Of a stretch of DNA of 58,026 nt, positions 8,984 to 18,694 are shown one piece after another. Numbering within the stretch: position 1 is the first letter of the stretch; each line of letters begins with the position of its first letter. The notes below the pieces were generated by a model. It had not been told where the DNA came from, made no database searches, and saw nothing but the letters and a program-made list of their open reading frames with translations. Both the position numbers and the translations under genes were made by a program. The stretch is from Gammaproteobacteria bacterium (lineage in GTDB: Bacteria; Pseudomonadota; Gammaproteobacteria; Steroidobacterales; Steroidobacteraceae), in NCBI GenBank assembly GCA_003137095.1, contig PLET01000122.1:4883-62908 (forward strand). Direction: 5' to 3'.

Positions 8984-10366
8984 ATGAACACTAAAAAGTC
9001 ACGACATGTTCTGACGGTCGCCCTGTTGGCCATGGCGGGTGTTGCGCATGCGCAAAACAAGACCGGCCCGGATATCGCTCAAGACGACAGCCTGACATTC
9101 CACGGCGTCACGCTCTATGGCGTCGTCGACATCGGCCTGCAGTACGAATCGCATGGTGCGCCGTTCAGCGACTATCATCCGGCGGGCAGCGCCAACATCG
9201 TGCAGAAGAACAGCCGCAGCTCCGTACTCGGCGCCACGCCGAGCAACATGGGCCAGTCGCGCGTCGGTCTGCAGGGTCTCGAGCCCTTGGCCGGTGATTG
9301 GTCCGCGGTGTTCAAGATCGAGACCTTCTTCAACCCGCAATCCGGCGAGATCAGCGACGCCCAGAAGTCCATCGCCCAGAACAACGGCAAGACCGCGGCC
9401 ACCTCCGGCACCAACCTCAATTCCAGCGTGGCGGGCCAGGCTTTCGAGAGTGCGTACGCGGGCGTGACCTCGAAGACCTTCGGCACGCTTACCTTCGGAC
9501 GGCAATTGACCCTGGTGGCGGACGGTGTCAACAAGTACGACCCGAACTACGGCTCACAGGCGTTCTCGCTGATCGGGATGTCCGGCGGCTACGCCGGCGC
9601 GGGTGATACCGAGGACAAGCGCATCGATTCGGCCTTGAAGTACGAGGCCAAATTCGCCGGCCTGTTCCACGTCGGTCTGCTCGGCAAGTTCAACGGTGCC
9701 AGCGGCAGCGCCAACACCGGCTACCAGGGTGTCATCGGCGTGGAAGCCGCGGGCCTGTCGGTCGACGCGTTCGCTTCGAAGTTCTACAGCGCCATTTCCA
9801 ACGCCTCCTTGAGCGCCGCGCAGGTGGCGGAACTGCCGGGCTTGGGGTTCTCGCCGACCAATTCCCTGGCGGCCACCGTCTCGGACAACACCTCCTATTC
9901 GATCATGGGCCTGTACAAACTCGATCCGTTCAAGTTCTTCCTGAGCTACGAGCACATCCAGTTTGCGAATCCGAAGACGCCGCTGCCCGCCGGCTTCATC
10001 GACATCGGCGGCTACGTGGAGGCCTTCGTCAACAACGACGCCTACGTCAACGACAAGATCTACAACGTGTTCTGGGCAGGCGTTCGCTACACCGTCATCC
10101 CGAATCTGGATCTGTCTGCGGCGTATTACTACGTGCACCAGAACGCCTACGGCACCGGTGCCGTGGCCGGCTGCACCACCACGGCATCCGGCACCTGCAG
10201 CGGCACCCTGCAGGCGGCCTCTGTCACGGCCGACTACATCCTCACCAAGCGCTTCGACGTGTACGCCGGCGCGATGTGGAGCGAAGTGCAGAACGGTCTG
10301 GCCAACGGCTATGCGTTCAACAGAACCAATATCAATCCCACCGTCGGCGTGCGCTTCAAGTTCTGA
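8984..10366 (+). CDS. Gram-negative general porin
   Basis: This is an outer-membrane trimeric porin of the beta/gammaproteobacterial type. The 460-residue protein has a signal peptide (about residues 1-23, cleavage after AHA), a first strand VTLYGVVDIGLQYES that is typical for the family, LGGLEPLAGDWSAVFKIE-like L3 approach wording (GLQGLEPLAGDWSAVF), and a final strand ending in phenylalanine (VGVRFKF), the BAM recognition signal. GAAGGAA at 8969-8975 is the ribosome site. It lies under a ModE-type operator, so expression may respond to molybdate or tungstate; substrate choice is not evident. Confidence 0.88.
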   Translation: MNTKKSRHVLTVALLAMAGVAHAQNKTGPDIAQDDSLTFHGVTLYGVVDIGLQYESHGAPFSDYHPAGSANIVQKNSRSSVLGATPSNMGQSRVGLQGLEPLAGDWSAVFKIETFFNPQSGEISDAQKSIAQNNGKTAATSGTNLNSSVAGQAFESAYAGVTSKTFGTLTFGRQLTLVADGVNKYDPNYGSQAFSLIGMSGGYAGAGDTEDKRIDSALKYEAKFAGLFHVGLLGKFNGASGSANTGYQGVIGVEAAGLSVDAFASKFYSAISNASLSAAQVAELPGLGFSPTNSLAATVSDNTSYSIMGLYKLDPFKFFLSYEHIQFANPKTPLPAGFIDIGGYVEAFVNNDAYVNDKIYNVFWAGVRYTVIPNLDLSAAYYYVHQNAYGTGAVAGCTTTASGTCSGTLQAASVTADYILTKRFDVYAGAMWSEVQNGLANGYAFNRTNINPTVGVRFKF

Positions 10367-10380
10367 AGCGCTTCGGATTT

Positions 10381-10407
10381 GCGGTCAGGCGCCGCGCGCC
10401 TGACCGC
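10381..10407. terminator. Perfect 12-bp hairpin between porin and hutI
   Basis: GCGGTCAGGCGC (10381-10392) and GCGCCTGACCGC (10396-10407) pair perfectly around a 3-base loop. The stem sits between the convergent porin and hutI genes and overlaps the hutI stop codon. There is no T-run on either side, so it may act as a bidirectional but weak or Rho-assisted terminator, or protect the 3' ends. Confidence 0.5.
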
Positions 10408-11656
10408 GATACACCACGCCCGCACAGGGGTTGGCGCCGAGAGCATAGGCCAGTTCCGCCGGCCGGTCGATGCGCCAGAGCGCAAAGTCGGCCCGCTTGC
10501 CCACCTCCAAGGTGCCGCGGTCGGCCAGCAGGCCGAGGGCGCGCGCGGCCTCTCGGGTGGCGCCGGCTAGCGCCTCCTGCGGGGTCAGTCCGAACAGATT
10601 GCAGGCCATGTTGAGCGCCAGCAGCAGCGAGGTGCAAGGCGAGGTGCCGGGATTGCAGTCGGTGGCCACCGCCATCGGCACCCCGGCCTCGCGCAGTTGC
10701 GCCACCGGCGGCGGGTGCGTTTGGCGCAGGGTGAAATAAGCGCCCGGCAGCAGCACGGCGACGCAGCCCGCGGCGGCGAGCGCGCGCACGCCCGCCGGGC
10801 TCACAAATTCAAGATGATCCGCCGACAGAGCGCCGTGGCGCGCGGCCAGCTCCGCGGCGCCGATGTCGTTCAACTGCCCCGCGTGCACGTGTATGGGCAG
10901 ATGCAGCCGGCCCGCGGCCGCAAGAAACCGTTCGGTCTCCGCCGGCGTGAAGGCGATCGTTTCGCAGAAGGCATCGACCGCATCGGCGAGACCGCGCGCC
11001 GCGATGTCCTCGAGCCAGGTCCCGCAGACCGCGTCGAGGTAGCCGTTGCGGTCGCCACGAAACTCCTCGGGAAGCGCATGCAGGCCAAGGTAGGTGGTCT
11101 GCACCGACACCGCCAAATCGCCGGCCAGTGCGCGTGCCACCTCGAGCAGCCGGCGCTCCGATTCCAGATCCAGGCCGTAGCCGGATTTGATCTCGAGGGT
11201 GGTGACCCCCTCCGCCATCAGGCGCCGCACCCGCGTCACCGCCACCGCGAACAGCGATTCGCGCGTGGCGGCGCGGCTGGCGCGCACCGTCGACTCGATG
11301 CCACCGCCGGCGCGCGCGATGTCCTCGTACGAGGCGCCGCCGAGCCGTTGCTCGAACTCGGCCACGCGATTGCCGCCGTATACCAGGTGGGTGTGACAAT
11401 CGATGAGCCCCGGCGTGATCCAAACGCCGGCCGCATCGATCACCGGCACGGCCTGAGCGGCGGCGCGCCGCTCGGCCTCCGCGCTGCTGCCGAGCCAGGC
11501 GATGCGCCCGTCCTTGACGGCGATGGCGGCGTCGTGCATCGCGCCGTAGGCTTCGCCGCTCGCGGCCATGGTGGCGAGCTGCGCACCCACCCACACCCGG
11601 TCCCAGCCGTTCGACCGGCCATCGGATGATTGCGGTTCTTGAGAGGATTTCGGCAC
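10385..11656 (-). CDS. hutI: Imidazolonepropionase
   Basis: HutI hydrolyses 4-imidazolone-5-propionate to formiminoglutamate, the third step of histidine breakdown. It is a metal-dependent amidohydrolase: the metal-binding HTHLVYGG follows PGLID, and KSGYGLD, HVHAGQ and [12 protein letters not shown] are the other active-site blocks. The N terminus is uncertain: the frame has no ATG before [14 protein letters not shown] used GTG 11656 (423 residues); TTG 11698 (437) and a GTG further in (about 403, the usual family length) are alternatives. It is transcribed divergently from hutF, with which only a short gap is shared. Confidence 0.92.
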   Translation of the reverse strand: MPKSSQEPQSSDGRSNGWDRVWVGAQLATMAASGEAYGAMHDAAIAVKDGRIAWLGSSAEAERRAAAQAVPVIDAAGVWITPGLIDCHTHLVYGGNRVAEFEQRLGGASYEDIARAGGGIESTVRASRAATRESLFAVAVTRVRRLMAEGVTTLEIKSGYGLDLESERRLLEVARALAGDLAVSVQTTYLGLHALPEEFRGDRNGYLDAVCGTWLEDIAARGLADAVDAFCETIAFTPAETERFLAAAGRLHLPIHVHAGQLNDIGAAELAARHGALSADHLEFVSPAGVRALAAAGCVAVLLPGAYFTLRQTHPPPVAQLREAGVPMAVATDCNPGTSPCTSLLLALNMACNLFGLTPQEALAGATREAARALGLLADRGTLEVGKRADFALWRIDRPAELAYALGANPCAGVVYRGQARGA

Positions 11657-11737
11657 GAGCACCGCCGGCGAATTGCTGTTGAACGGTTGACGCGGCAAGC
11701 TAGGCTACCCGCACACAGCCCGTCAAGACGGATACCC

Positions 11738-13201
11738 ATGAGTCGGAACAGCAAAACCCTGATGAATCGACAATATTATCTGGATGCCGTGCTGCTGCCG
11801 CAGGGCTGGGCGCGAGGCGCGGTGGTGACCGTGTCGGAGGCCGGGCGCATCGCGCGCATCGAAATCGCGCCGCCACCGCTGGTGGCGGTACCGCCGCCCG
11901 GCGCGGAGCGCATCGGTGGCTACGTCGTACCCGGCATGCCGAACGCACACAGCCACGCCTTTCAGCGTGCCATGGTCGGCGCCGCCGAATACCGCCAGTC
12001 CAAACAGGACAGCTTCTGGTCCTGGCGCGAGGCGATGTACGGGCTCGCCAACCGCATCCAGCCCGAGGAGCTGCTGGTGGTGGCGACGCAGCTGTTCGTG
12101 GAAATGCTCAAGGCCGGGTATACCTCAGTGGCCGAATTCCACTATCTGCACCGTCAGGCGAACGGCGCACCCTACGCCGGCAACAACGCGTTGTGGGAGG
12201 CGATCGGCGAGGCCGCGAGCATTGCCGGCATCGGCCTGACCTTCCTGCCGACCCTTTACCAGACCGGCGACTTCGGTGACAAGCCGCTGAAAAAGGACCA
12301 GGCGCGCTTTGCCCTGGAGGCCGAGGACTTCGTGCGCCTGATCGGCGAGCGGGTGCAGGCCGATCGCCGCCGCGGCTCCGGCACCCAGCGTACCGGCGCC
12401 GCCTTTCACAGTCTTCGCGCGGTGCCGATCAGCACCCTGGCGGCGGTCGCCAAGGAACTCGCCGGCATCAATCCCGCCCTGCCGGTGCACATCCACGTCG
12501 CCGAGCAGCTGCGCGAGGTCAATGCCTGCCGGCGCGCCAACGGCAAACGGCCGATCGAGCTGCTGCTCAAGACCGGACTGATCAACGCGCATTGGTGCCT
12601 GGTGCATGCCACCCATTCCACCGTCAAGGAGTTGCAGGGCATCGCCGCGGCCGGCGCCACGGTGTGCGTATCGGTGAGCACCGAGGCGAATCTCGGCGAC
12701 GGCGCCTTCGATGCCGCGCGCTTTCTCGACATGCAGGGCCATCTGTGCATCGGCTCGGACAGCCAGGTCACCGTGAATCCCGCCGAGGAGCTGCGCTGGA
12801 TGGAGTATCAGCAGCGGCTGCGGCGCAAGCGCCGCGCCGTACTTGCCACCGACACAGAGCCGCACGTCGGTACGCGGTTGTGGCGCGATGCGGCGATCCA
12901 CGGCGCACAAGCCATCGGCCAGCCGGTGGGCGCCATCGCGGCGGGCCGCCGTGCCGACTGGCTGGTGCTCGATCCCCATCATCCGTCCCTCGCCGGCGCA
13001 GCGGCCGATGCGGCCCTGGACCATCTGCTGTTCGCCGGCGGGCATGCTGCCATCCGCGATGTCATGGTGGCGGGACGCTGGGTGGTGCGCCACCGGCATC
13101 ACGACGCCGAGGCGGCACTCGGTGAAAAGTTCGCGAATTTGATGAGCCGTATTCTTCACCCCCAGGCTCCCATGCACCCCCAAGTCACCCCGGAGAATTA
13201 A
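11738..13201 (+). CDS. hutF: Formimidoylglutamate deiminase
   Basis: HutF removes ammonia from N-formimino-glutamate to give N-formylglutamate, the branch of the Hut pathway that needs HutG next. The 487-residue amidohydrolase carries the zinc-binding [23 protein letters not shown] and CIGSDSQ motifs. ATG 11738 has a weak GGA upstream; ATG 11762 (8 codons later) is equally close to where the homology begins. Two bases separate its stop from the hutU start, so the two are co-transcribed. Confidence 0.92.
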   Translation: MSRNSKTLMNRQYYLDAVLLPQGWARGAVVTVSEAGRIARIEIAPPPLVAVPPPGAERIGGYVVPGMPNAHSHAFQRAMVGAAEYRQSKQDSFWSWREAMYGLANRIQPEELLVVATQLFVEMLKAGYTSVAEFHYLHRQANGAPYAGNNALWEAIGEAASIAGIGLTFLPTLYQTGDFGDKPLKKDQARFALEAEDFVRLIGERVQADRRRGSGTQRTGAAFHSLRAVPISTLAAVAKELAGINPALPVHIHVAEQLREVNACRRANGKRPIELLLKTGLINAHWCLVHATHSTVKELQGIAAAGATVCVSVSTEANLGDGAFDAARFLDMQGHLCIGSDSQVTVNPAEELRWMEYQQRLRRKRRAVLATDTEPHVGTRLWRDAAIHGAQAIGQPVGAIAAGRRADWLVLDPHHPSLAGAAADAALDHLLFAGGHAAIRDVMVAGRWVVRHRHHDAEAALGEKFANLMSRILHPQAPMHPQVTPEN

Positions 13202-13203
13202 TC

Positions 13204-14874
13204 ATGCTCGCCACCGTGAAACCCCGCGTCATCCGTGCGGCACGCGGCAAGACGCTGACGGCCCGGCATTGGACCACCGAGGCGCCGCTGCGCATGCTCA
13301 TGAACAACCTCGACCCCGAGGTCGCCGAGAATCCCGCCGAACTCGTGGTGTACGGCGGCATCGGCCGCGCCGCACGCGATTGGAATTGCTTCGATCGCAT
13401 CGTCGAGACCCTGAAGACGCTCAGGCTTGAGGAGACCCTGTTGGTTCAATCCGGCAAGCCGGTGGGCGTGTTCCAGACCCACGCCGATGCACCGCGCGTA
13501 CTCATCGCCAATTCGAATCTGGTGCCGCACTGGGCGACCTGGGAGCATTTCCACGAGCTCGACCGGCTCGGCCTCGCCATGTATGGCCAGATGACGGCTG
13601 GTTCCTGGATTTACATCGGCAGCCAGGGAATCGTGCAGGGCACCTACGAGACCTTCGCCGAGATGGGCCGACGCCACTTCGGCGGCAATCTCGCCGGCAA
13701 ATGGATCCTGACGGCGGGATTGGGCGGCATGGGCGGCGCGCAGCCGCTCGCGGCCACCATGGCCGGCGCCAGCATGCTCGCGGTGGAGTGCCGGCAAAGC
13801 CGCATCGCCAAGCGGCTCGAGACCGGCTACGTCGATATGCAGGCGCATTCCCTCGATGAGGCCCTCGGGCAGCTGCAGACGGCCGCCGCCGCCGGCAGGG
13901 CCGTTTCGGTCGCCTTGCTCGGCAACGTGGTCGACGTGCTCGAGCAGATGCTCGCGCGCGGCATCAAGCCCGATGCGCTCACCGATCAAACCTCGGCGCA
14001 TGATCCGGTCAACGGCTACCTGCCGCAGGGCTGGAGCGTCGAACAATGGGACGAGCGGCGAGCGAGCGATCCGGCCGGTACCAGCGCCGCGGCCCGCCGC
14101 TCCATGGCCAAGCATGTCGGCTATCTGCTGCGGTTCAAGGCCATGGGGCTGCCGGTGTTCGACTACGGCAACAACATTCGCCAGGTGGCGCGCGATGAGG
14201 GCGTGGCGCACGCCTTCGATGTGCCGGGGTTCGTGCCCGAGTACATCAGGCCGCTGTTCTGCCGCGGCATCGGCCCGTTTCGCTGGGTGGCGCTGTCCGG
14301 CGACCCGGAAGACATCTACAAGACCGACGCCAAGGTCAAGGAGCTGATTCCGGACGATCCCAATCTGCACAACTGGCTCGACATGGCGCGCTCACGGATT
14401 CACTTCCAGGGCCTGCCTGCACGCATCTGCTGGGTGGGCCTCGGCCAGCGGGATCGGCTGGGCCTCGCCTTCAACGACATGGTGGCGAGCGGCGAGTTGT
14501 CCGCGCCCATCGTCATCGGCCGCGACCACCTGGATTCCGGATCCGTGGCCAGTCCGAACCGCGAGACCGAGGCGATGCTCGACGGCTCCGACGCGGTCTC
14601 GGACTGGCCCTTGCTGAACGCGCTGCTCAACACCGCGAGCGGCGCAACCTGGGTGTCCATCCACCACGGCGGCGGGGTGGGCATGGGCTACTCGCAGCAT
14701 GCCGGCGTGGTCATCGTTTGCGACGGCAGCGAGGCTGCGGCCCGGCGCATTGCACGCGTGCTCTGGAACGACCCCGCCACCGGGGTGATGCGCCACGCCG
14801 ACGCCGGCTACGCGACGGCCATCGAATGTTCCCGCAGCCAGGGGCTCAACCTGCCCATGATCGGCCGGCCGTAG
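13204..14874 (+). CDS. hutU: Urocanate hydratase
   Basis: HutU is the NAD-dependent urocanase that forms imidazolonepropionate, step two of histidine degradation. The 556-residue length is typical. Visible blocks are the N-terminal [14 protein letters not shown], the NAD-binding [28 protein letters not shown] with the family's conserved aspartate, and the C-terminal [21 protein letters not shown] at about 13191-13195, inside the end of hutF, is the ribosome site. hutH, the preceding pathway step, is 11 kb away beyond the chemotaxis genes. Confidence 0.96.
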   Translation: MLATVKPRVIRAARGKTLTARHWTTEAPLRMLMNNLDPEVAENPAELVVYGGIGRAARDWNCFDRIVETLKTLRLEETLLVQSGKPVGVFQTHADAPRVLIANSNLVPHWATWEHFHELDRLGLAMYGQMTAGSWIYIGSQGIVQGTYETFAEMGRRHFGGNLAGKWILTAGLGGMGGAQPLAATMAGASMLAVECRQSRIAKRLETGYVDMQAHSLDEALGQLQTAAAAGRAVSVALLGNVVDVLEQMLARGIKPDALTDQTSAHDPVNGYLPQGWSVEQWDERRASDPAGTSAAARRSMAKHVGYLLRFKAMGLPVFDYGNNIRQVARDEGVAHAFDVPGFVPEYIRPLFCRGIGPFRWVALSGDPEDIYKTDAKVKELIPDDPNLHNWLDMARSRIHFQGLPARICWVGLGQRDRLGLAFNDMVASGELSAPIVIGRDHLDSGSVASPNRETEAMLDGSDAVSDWPLLNALLNTASGATWVSIHHGGGVGMGYSQHAGVVIVCDGSEAAARRIARVLWNDPATGVMRHADAGYATAIECSRSQGLNLPMIGRP

Positions 14875-14903
14875 GTCAGGCGGCGTGCGTTTCGCGAAAG
14901 GAT

Positions 14904-14930
14904 TCAAGTCGGCTGCTGCACGACCGATAT
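14904..14930 (+). promoter_or_regulatory. Possible sigma-28 (FliA) promoter before the comFB-like gene
   Basis: TCAAGTCG (14904-14911), an 11-base spacer, then ACCGATAT (14923-14930) match 11 of 16 positions of the FliA consensus TAAAGTTT-N11-GCCGATAA with the exact spacing. It lies 33 bases before the ATG at 14964. The match is weaker than the one before cheY. Confidence 0.4.
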
Positions 14931-14963
14931 CCAACGGGTCAACCCGAAGCCTATTTCCAGATT

Positions 14964-15248
14964 ATGTTCACTCAATTCGAATCGGTGCATAACTCCAACG
15001 AAGAGGCCATTTTCGGCAAGGTTCTCGATGCCGCGCCCGGCTACCCCAAGCTTGCCGGCGATCCGGAATTGCTCGCCGACGTGGCGTGCGTCGCGCTCAA
15101 CCGCCTGCCGCCGCGCTACATACGCCACAAGGTCGACATGGACTTCTACATGAGCGCCGACGAACGGCGGCGCCGCGAAGCGGCCGTGAAAGCTGCGGTG
15201 GAATTCGCCTTCGGATTCGTGCAATCGCGCCTGGCCGCGCGCGGATGA
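14964..15248 (+). CDS. ComFB-family protein (possible cyclic dinucleotide receptor)
   Basis: The 94-residue protein shows the ComFB core: an N-terminal segment leading to DVACVALNRLPPRYIRHKVDMDFY, with the conserved ALNRLPPRY block, and a C-terminal helix. ComFB was named from Bacillus competence; homologues have been reported as c-di-GMP or cyclic-dinucleotide receptors in cyanobacteria and other bacteria (known of the family, from memory). I chose ATG 14964 because homology begins soon after and the longer frame runs inside hutU. It is followed 7 bases later by an HDOD gene, at the head of a chemotaxis cluster. Confidence 0.75.
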   Translation: MFTQFESVHNSNEEAIFGKVLDAAPGYPKLAGDPELLADVACVALNRLPPRYIRHKVDMDFYMSADERRRREAAVKAAVEFAFGFVQSRLAARG

Positions 15249-15255
15249 GCTTGAG

Positions 15256-16119
15256 TTGACCGCCCCAGAGTTGACTGCGGAGAGCTTGGTGGCGGGCGTC
15301 AAGGACCTCGTCACCCTGCCGGATGTGGCCATGCGCATCGCCCGCATGGTCAACGACCCCACCGCCTCCGCCTCCGACATCGGCCGCGAGATAGGCCGGG
15401 ACGCCGCCCTCACCGCGCGTCTGCTGCGGATCGCCAACAGCCCGAGCTTCGGCCAGTACGGCAAAATCGCCACCGTGAGCCGCGCCATCACCGTGCTCGG
15501 CGTGCGCCAGGTGCGCGATCTGACCGTCGGACTGACGGCGGTGCGGGCATTCGACGGCATTTCGAACGAACTGGTCACCATGGAATCCTTCTGGCGCCAC
15601 AGCCTGCTGTGCGCCGTGGCCGCAGCCCATATCGCCGCCCACCGCGGCGCCGAGCCGGGCGAGAGCGCATTCGTCGCCGGCTTGCTGCACGACATCGGAC
15701 AGCTGGTGCTCTTCAGCCGCGCGCAGAATGAGGAGCGCGAGGCGCTGCTGATGTCGATCGACGCCTCCGATGATCTCGCTTTGTACCAGTGCGAGCAGCG
15801 GGTGCTGGGTTTCGATCACGCCGCGGTCGGCTGGGCGCTGGCGCGCAACTGGGGGCTGCCGCCGTCGCTGCAGGCCTGCATCGGCATGCACCACGAACCC
15901 GACCGCGCGCAGGCCTTCCAGTCCGAGGTGGCAACCGTACATGTCGCCAACAGCATCGCCGTGCTGGCCGAGATCGACAGCCGGGATCCTCTTGACGCGG
16001 CGCCCATGGCGGCGAGCGCCCTGAACATCTGCCGGCTGGATGCCGGGAACCTGACGAACCTCATCCTGCAGACACGGGAGTCGGCCGAGGAGCTGCTGCC
16101 GCTGCTGGTGGCGGCGTGA
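15256..16119 (+). CDS. HDOD-domain signalling protein
   Basis: HDOD proteins are HD-fold signalling proteins without known hydrolase activity, often linked to motility and cyclic-dinucleotide control. The 287-residue protein carries LPDVAMRIARMVNDP, IGRDAALTARLLRIANSPSFG and AFVAGLLHDIGQLVLFS, the family blocks. No ATG fits: the start is a TTG at 15256, with another TTG at 15271; both sit in a repeated GAGTTGAC. The gene begins 7 bases after the comFB-like stop, pointing to co-transcription. Confidence 0.85.
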   Translation: MTAPELTAESLVAGVKDLVTLPDVAMRIARMVNDPTASASDIGREIGRDAALTARLLRIANSPSFGQYGKIATVSRAITVLGVRQVRDLTVGLTAVRAFDGISNELVTMESFWRHSLLCAVAAAHIAAHRGAEPGESAFVAGLLHDIGQLVLFSRAQNEEREALLMSIDASDDLALYQCEQRVLGFDHAAVGWALARNWGLPPSLQACIGMHHEPDRAQAFQSEVATVHVANSIAVLAEIDSRDPLDAAPMAASALNICRLDAGNLTNLILQTRESAEELLPLLVAA

Positions 16120-16140
16120 TGCGGATCGCCACCCGGCCGT

Positions 16141-16167
16141 TACAGTTTCCGCCCAATTTGACGATAT
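16141..16167 (+). promoter_or_regulatory. Sigma-28 (FliA)-type promoter before cheY
   Basis: TACAGTTT (16141-16148), 11 bases, then GACGATAT (16160-16167) match 13 of 16 positions of TAAAGTTT-N11-GCCGATAA with exact spacing. It lies 63 bases before the cheY ATG in the only sizeable gap of the cluster, so it is likely the main promoter of cheY-cheA and the genes behind. Confidence 0.6.
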
Positions 16168-16230
16168 CCGTGTAGTCGAGCGTACACATGGACGGCGTGC
16201 AAATAGACTGGGCAGCGGAGACTGACGCGA

Positions 16231-16593
16231 ATGGCAAAAAGTATCCTGGCGGTGGATGACTCCGCGTCAATGCGGCAGATGGTGCTGCTCACCCTGCAAG
16301 GTGCCGGTTACACCGTGTTGCAGGCCTGCGACGGCGTCGAGGCGCTCGAGCTGGCACGCGCCGGCGGCGTCGACCTGGTGCTCACCGACGTGCATATGCC
16401 GCGCATGGACGGCATCACCCTGGTGCGCGAGCTGCGCAACCTGCCGCTGTACAAGTACGTGCCGATGCTGATCCTCACCACCGAATCGAGCCAGGAACGG
16501 AAGATGGAGGGCAAGCGCGCGGGTGCTACCGGCTGGATCGTCAAGCCATTCAATCCGCCGCAATTGCTCGCCACCGTCGCGCGGGTCATCTAG
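16231..16593 (+). CDS. cheY: Chemotaxis response regulator CheY
   Basis: This is a one-domain receiver of 120 residues that, when phosphorylated by CheA, acts on the flagellar switch. The acidic pair D9/D10, the phospho-acceptor D53 in LVLTDVHMPRMDG, the conserved T in ILTTESS and K in WIVKPFNPPQ are all present. It is followed by cheA after 19 bases and preceded by a sigma-28-like promoter. A second receiver of the same size lies 6 kb downstream. Confidence 0.93.
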   Translation: MAKSILAVDDSASMRQMVLLTLQGAGYTVLQACDGVEALELARAGGVDLVLTDVHMPRMDGITLVRELRNLPLYKYVPMLILTTESSQERKMEGKRAGATGWIVKPFNPPQLLATVARVI

Positions 16594-16612
16594 ACCTGCC
16601 TCGGCAAAGCGC

Positions 16613-18664
16613 ATGACACTCGACATCGAAATGGCGGAAATCGCCAAGGTGTTTTTCCAGGAGAGCCGCGAAGGGCTCGATGCCATGGAGTCAGGTCTCC
16701 TGAGCCTCGGCGCCACCGCCGATGCCGAAAGCATCAACACCATTTTTCGTGCCGCCCACTCGATCAAGGGCGGCGCGGCCACCTTCGGATTCGCCGAGGT
16801 CGCCGCCTTCACCCACGGCGTGGAGACCCTGCTCGACGAGATGCGCAACGGCATCCGGCCGGTCACCGCCGAGGCGATTCAAACCCTGCTGCAGGCCTGC
16901 GACTGCATGCGGGACATGATCGCAGCGACCGAAGCCGAACAGCCGCTCGATCAGACCCGCATCGGGCTGCTCAATGCCGACATCCGTCAAATCCTTGGCG
17001 ATCCGCCCGAGGCGGTTCAGGCTCCGGCACCCGTCGCGCCGGCCGCCCCGGCCGCCCCGGCCGCTGGATGGCGCATCGTGTTCGATCCGGTGCCGGATCT
17101 GCTACGGCTGCGCAACGAGCCGACGCGCATGTTTCATGAGCTGGCGCTGCTCGGTTCATTGGCGGCGTGCGCCGACGTCTCGCGGCTGCCGCCGCTCGAG
17201 GCGCTGGACCCGGAGGTCTGCTATCTCAAATGGGATATCAATCTGCTGGGCCAGATCCCGCGCAAAAAGATCGAGGAGATATTCGACTGGGTCGATCCGG
17301 GCTGCCGGCTCGAAATCGTTGCGTTGGGCGAACCCGTGCCGGCGACGCCGGCCGCGGCGGCGAGCCCCGTGCTCACCATCCCCACGCAGTCGCCGGCCGC
17401 CGCACCCGCTCCCGCCGCGGACACGCTGCGCGGCGCCGCGCGCGCCGACGCGGTTCCCAAACCCGCGGAGGCCGGCTCCATCCGCGTCGCCACGCAGAAG
17501 CTCGACAGCATCATCAACCTGGTCGGCGAGCTGCTGATCACCCAGTCGATGCTCTCGGGCTTCGCCGAAGGCACCGGCCCGGGTGAACCCGACCTGCTGC
17601 GCAAGGGACTGCAGCAGCTGGCGCGCAACACCCGCGAGCTGCAGGAAAGCGTCATGCGCATCCGCATGCTGCCGATCAGCTTCGCCTTCAACCGCTTTCC
17701 GCGCCTGGTGCACGATCTGTCGCGAAAACTCGGCAAGAAAGTCGAGATCAAGCTGGTGGGCGAGAACACCGAGCTCGACAAGACCGTGCTCGAGAAGATC
17801 AGCGATCCGCTGGTGCACCTGGTGCGAAATTCGCTGGATCACGGCCTGGAGAGCCCGGAACAGCGCGTCGCGGCGGGCAAGTCCGACACCGGCACACTCG
17901 AGCTGGCCGCATTCCATGAGGGCGGCAACATCATCATCGAGGTGCGCGACGACGGCGCCGGGCTCAACAAGCCGCGGATACTGCGCAAGGCGCGCGAGCG
18001 CGGACTCATCGCCGAGGACCAGGATTTGACGGACGAGCAGATCGACAACCTCATTTTCATGCCGGGCTTCTCCACCGCGGAGCAGGTCAGCGACGTGTCC
18101 GGCCGCGGCGTCGGCATGGACGTGGTTCGCCGGAACATCCACGACCTGGGGGGCGCGGTGCAGATCATGTCGCGCGAGGGCCAGGGCAGCACCGTGCGCA
18201 TCCGGCTGCCCCTCACCCTTGCAATCCTCGACGGGCAGCTGGTGCGGGTCGGGCGGGAGATCTACATCATATCGCTGCTCGCCATCGTCGAGACCATCCA
18301 GGTCGCGGCCGACCGCGTCAACACCCTGGCCGGACGCACCGAGGTGTTCCGGCTGCGCAACGAGTTCCTGCCGGTGGTCAAGCTGTACGAACATTTCGGC
18401 ATCGAGCCCGATAGCACCAGCGTCGCGGAGGGGCTGCTGGTGGTCGTGGAGGCCGACGGCAAGCGGGTCGGAGTGCTGGTGGATGACCTGCTCTCGCAGC
18501 AGCAGGTGGTCATCAAGAGTCTGGAATCGAATTTCAAGCCGGTGCTCGGAATCGCCGGCGCAACCATCCTGGGCGACGGCAAGGTGGCCCTCATCATCGA
18601 CGTACCCGACCTCATCCGCTCGGTGGCCTCGGGTCGACGGACGAATTCGGTGCGCGCGGCATGA
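16613..18664 (+). CDS. cheA: Chemotaxis histidine kinase CheA
   Basis: CheA phosphorylates CheY and CheB in response to receptor state. The 683-residue protein has an Hpt domain with H49 (AAHSIKGGAATFGF), an Ala/Pro-rich linker, a middle domain of about 85 residues (about 145-235, with WRIVFDPVPDLLRLRNEP) resembling those of CheA proteins with a P2-like insert, a dimerisation helix pair, a HATPase domain (HLVRNSLDHGLE N-box, DDGAGL, GRGVGMDVVRRN), and a C-terminal CheW-like domain with GQLVRVGREIYIISLL. I chose ATG 16613 because the Hpt helix starts there. Confidence 0.95.
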   Translation: MTLDIEMAEIAKVFFQESREGLDAMESGLLSLGATADAESINTIFRAAHSIKGGAATFGFAEVAAFTHGVETLLDEMRNGIRPVTAEAIQTLLQACDCMRDMIAATEAEQPLDQTRIGLLNADIRQILGDPPEAVQAPAPVAPAAPAAPAAGWRIVFDPVPDLLRLRNEPTRMFHELALLGSLAACADVSRLPPLEALDPEVCYLKWDINLLGQIPRKKIEEIFDWVDPGCRLEIVALGEPVPATPAAAASPVLTIPTQSPAAAPAPAADTLRGAARADAVPKPAEAGSIRVATQKLDSIINLVGELLITQSMLSGFAEGTGPGEPDLLRKGLQQLARNTRELQESVMRIRMLPISFAFNRFPRLVHDLSRKLGKKVEIKLVGENTELDKTVLEKISDPLVHLVRNSLDHGLESPEQRVAAGKSDTGTLELAAFHEGGNIIIEVRDDGAGLNKPRILRKARERGLIAEDQDLTDEQIDNLIFMPGFSTAEQVSDVSGRGVGMDVVRRNIHDLGGAVQIMSREGQGSTVRIRLPLTLAILDGQLVRVGREIYIISLLAIVETIQVAADRVNTLAGRTEVFRLRNEFLPVVKLYEHFGIEPDSTSVAEGLLVVVEADGKRVGVLVDDLLSQQQVVIKSLESNFKPVLGIAGATILGDGKVALIIDVPDLIRSVASGRRTNSVRAA

Positions 18665-18694
18665 CGGCGCGCAGCGTGACAAGGAGACAGCGCA

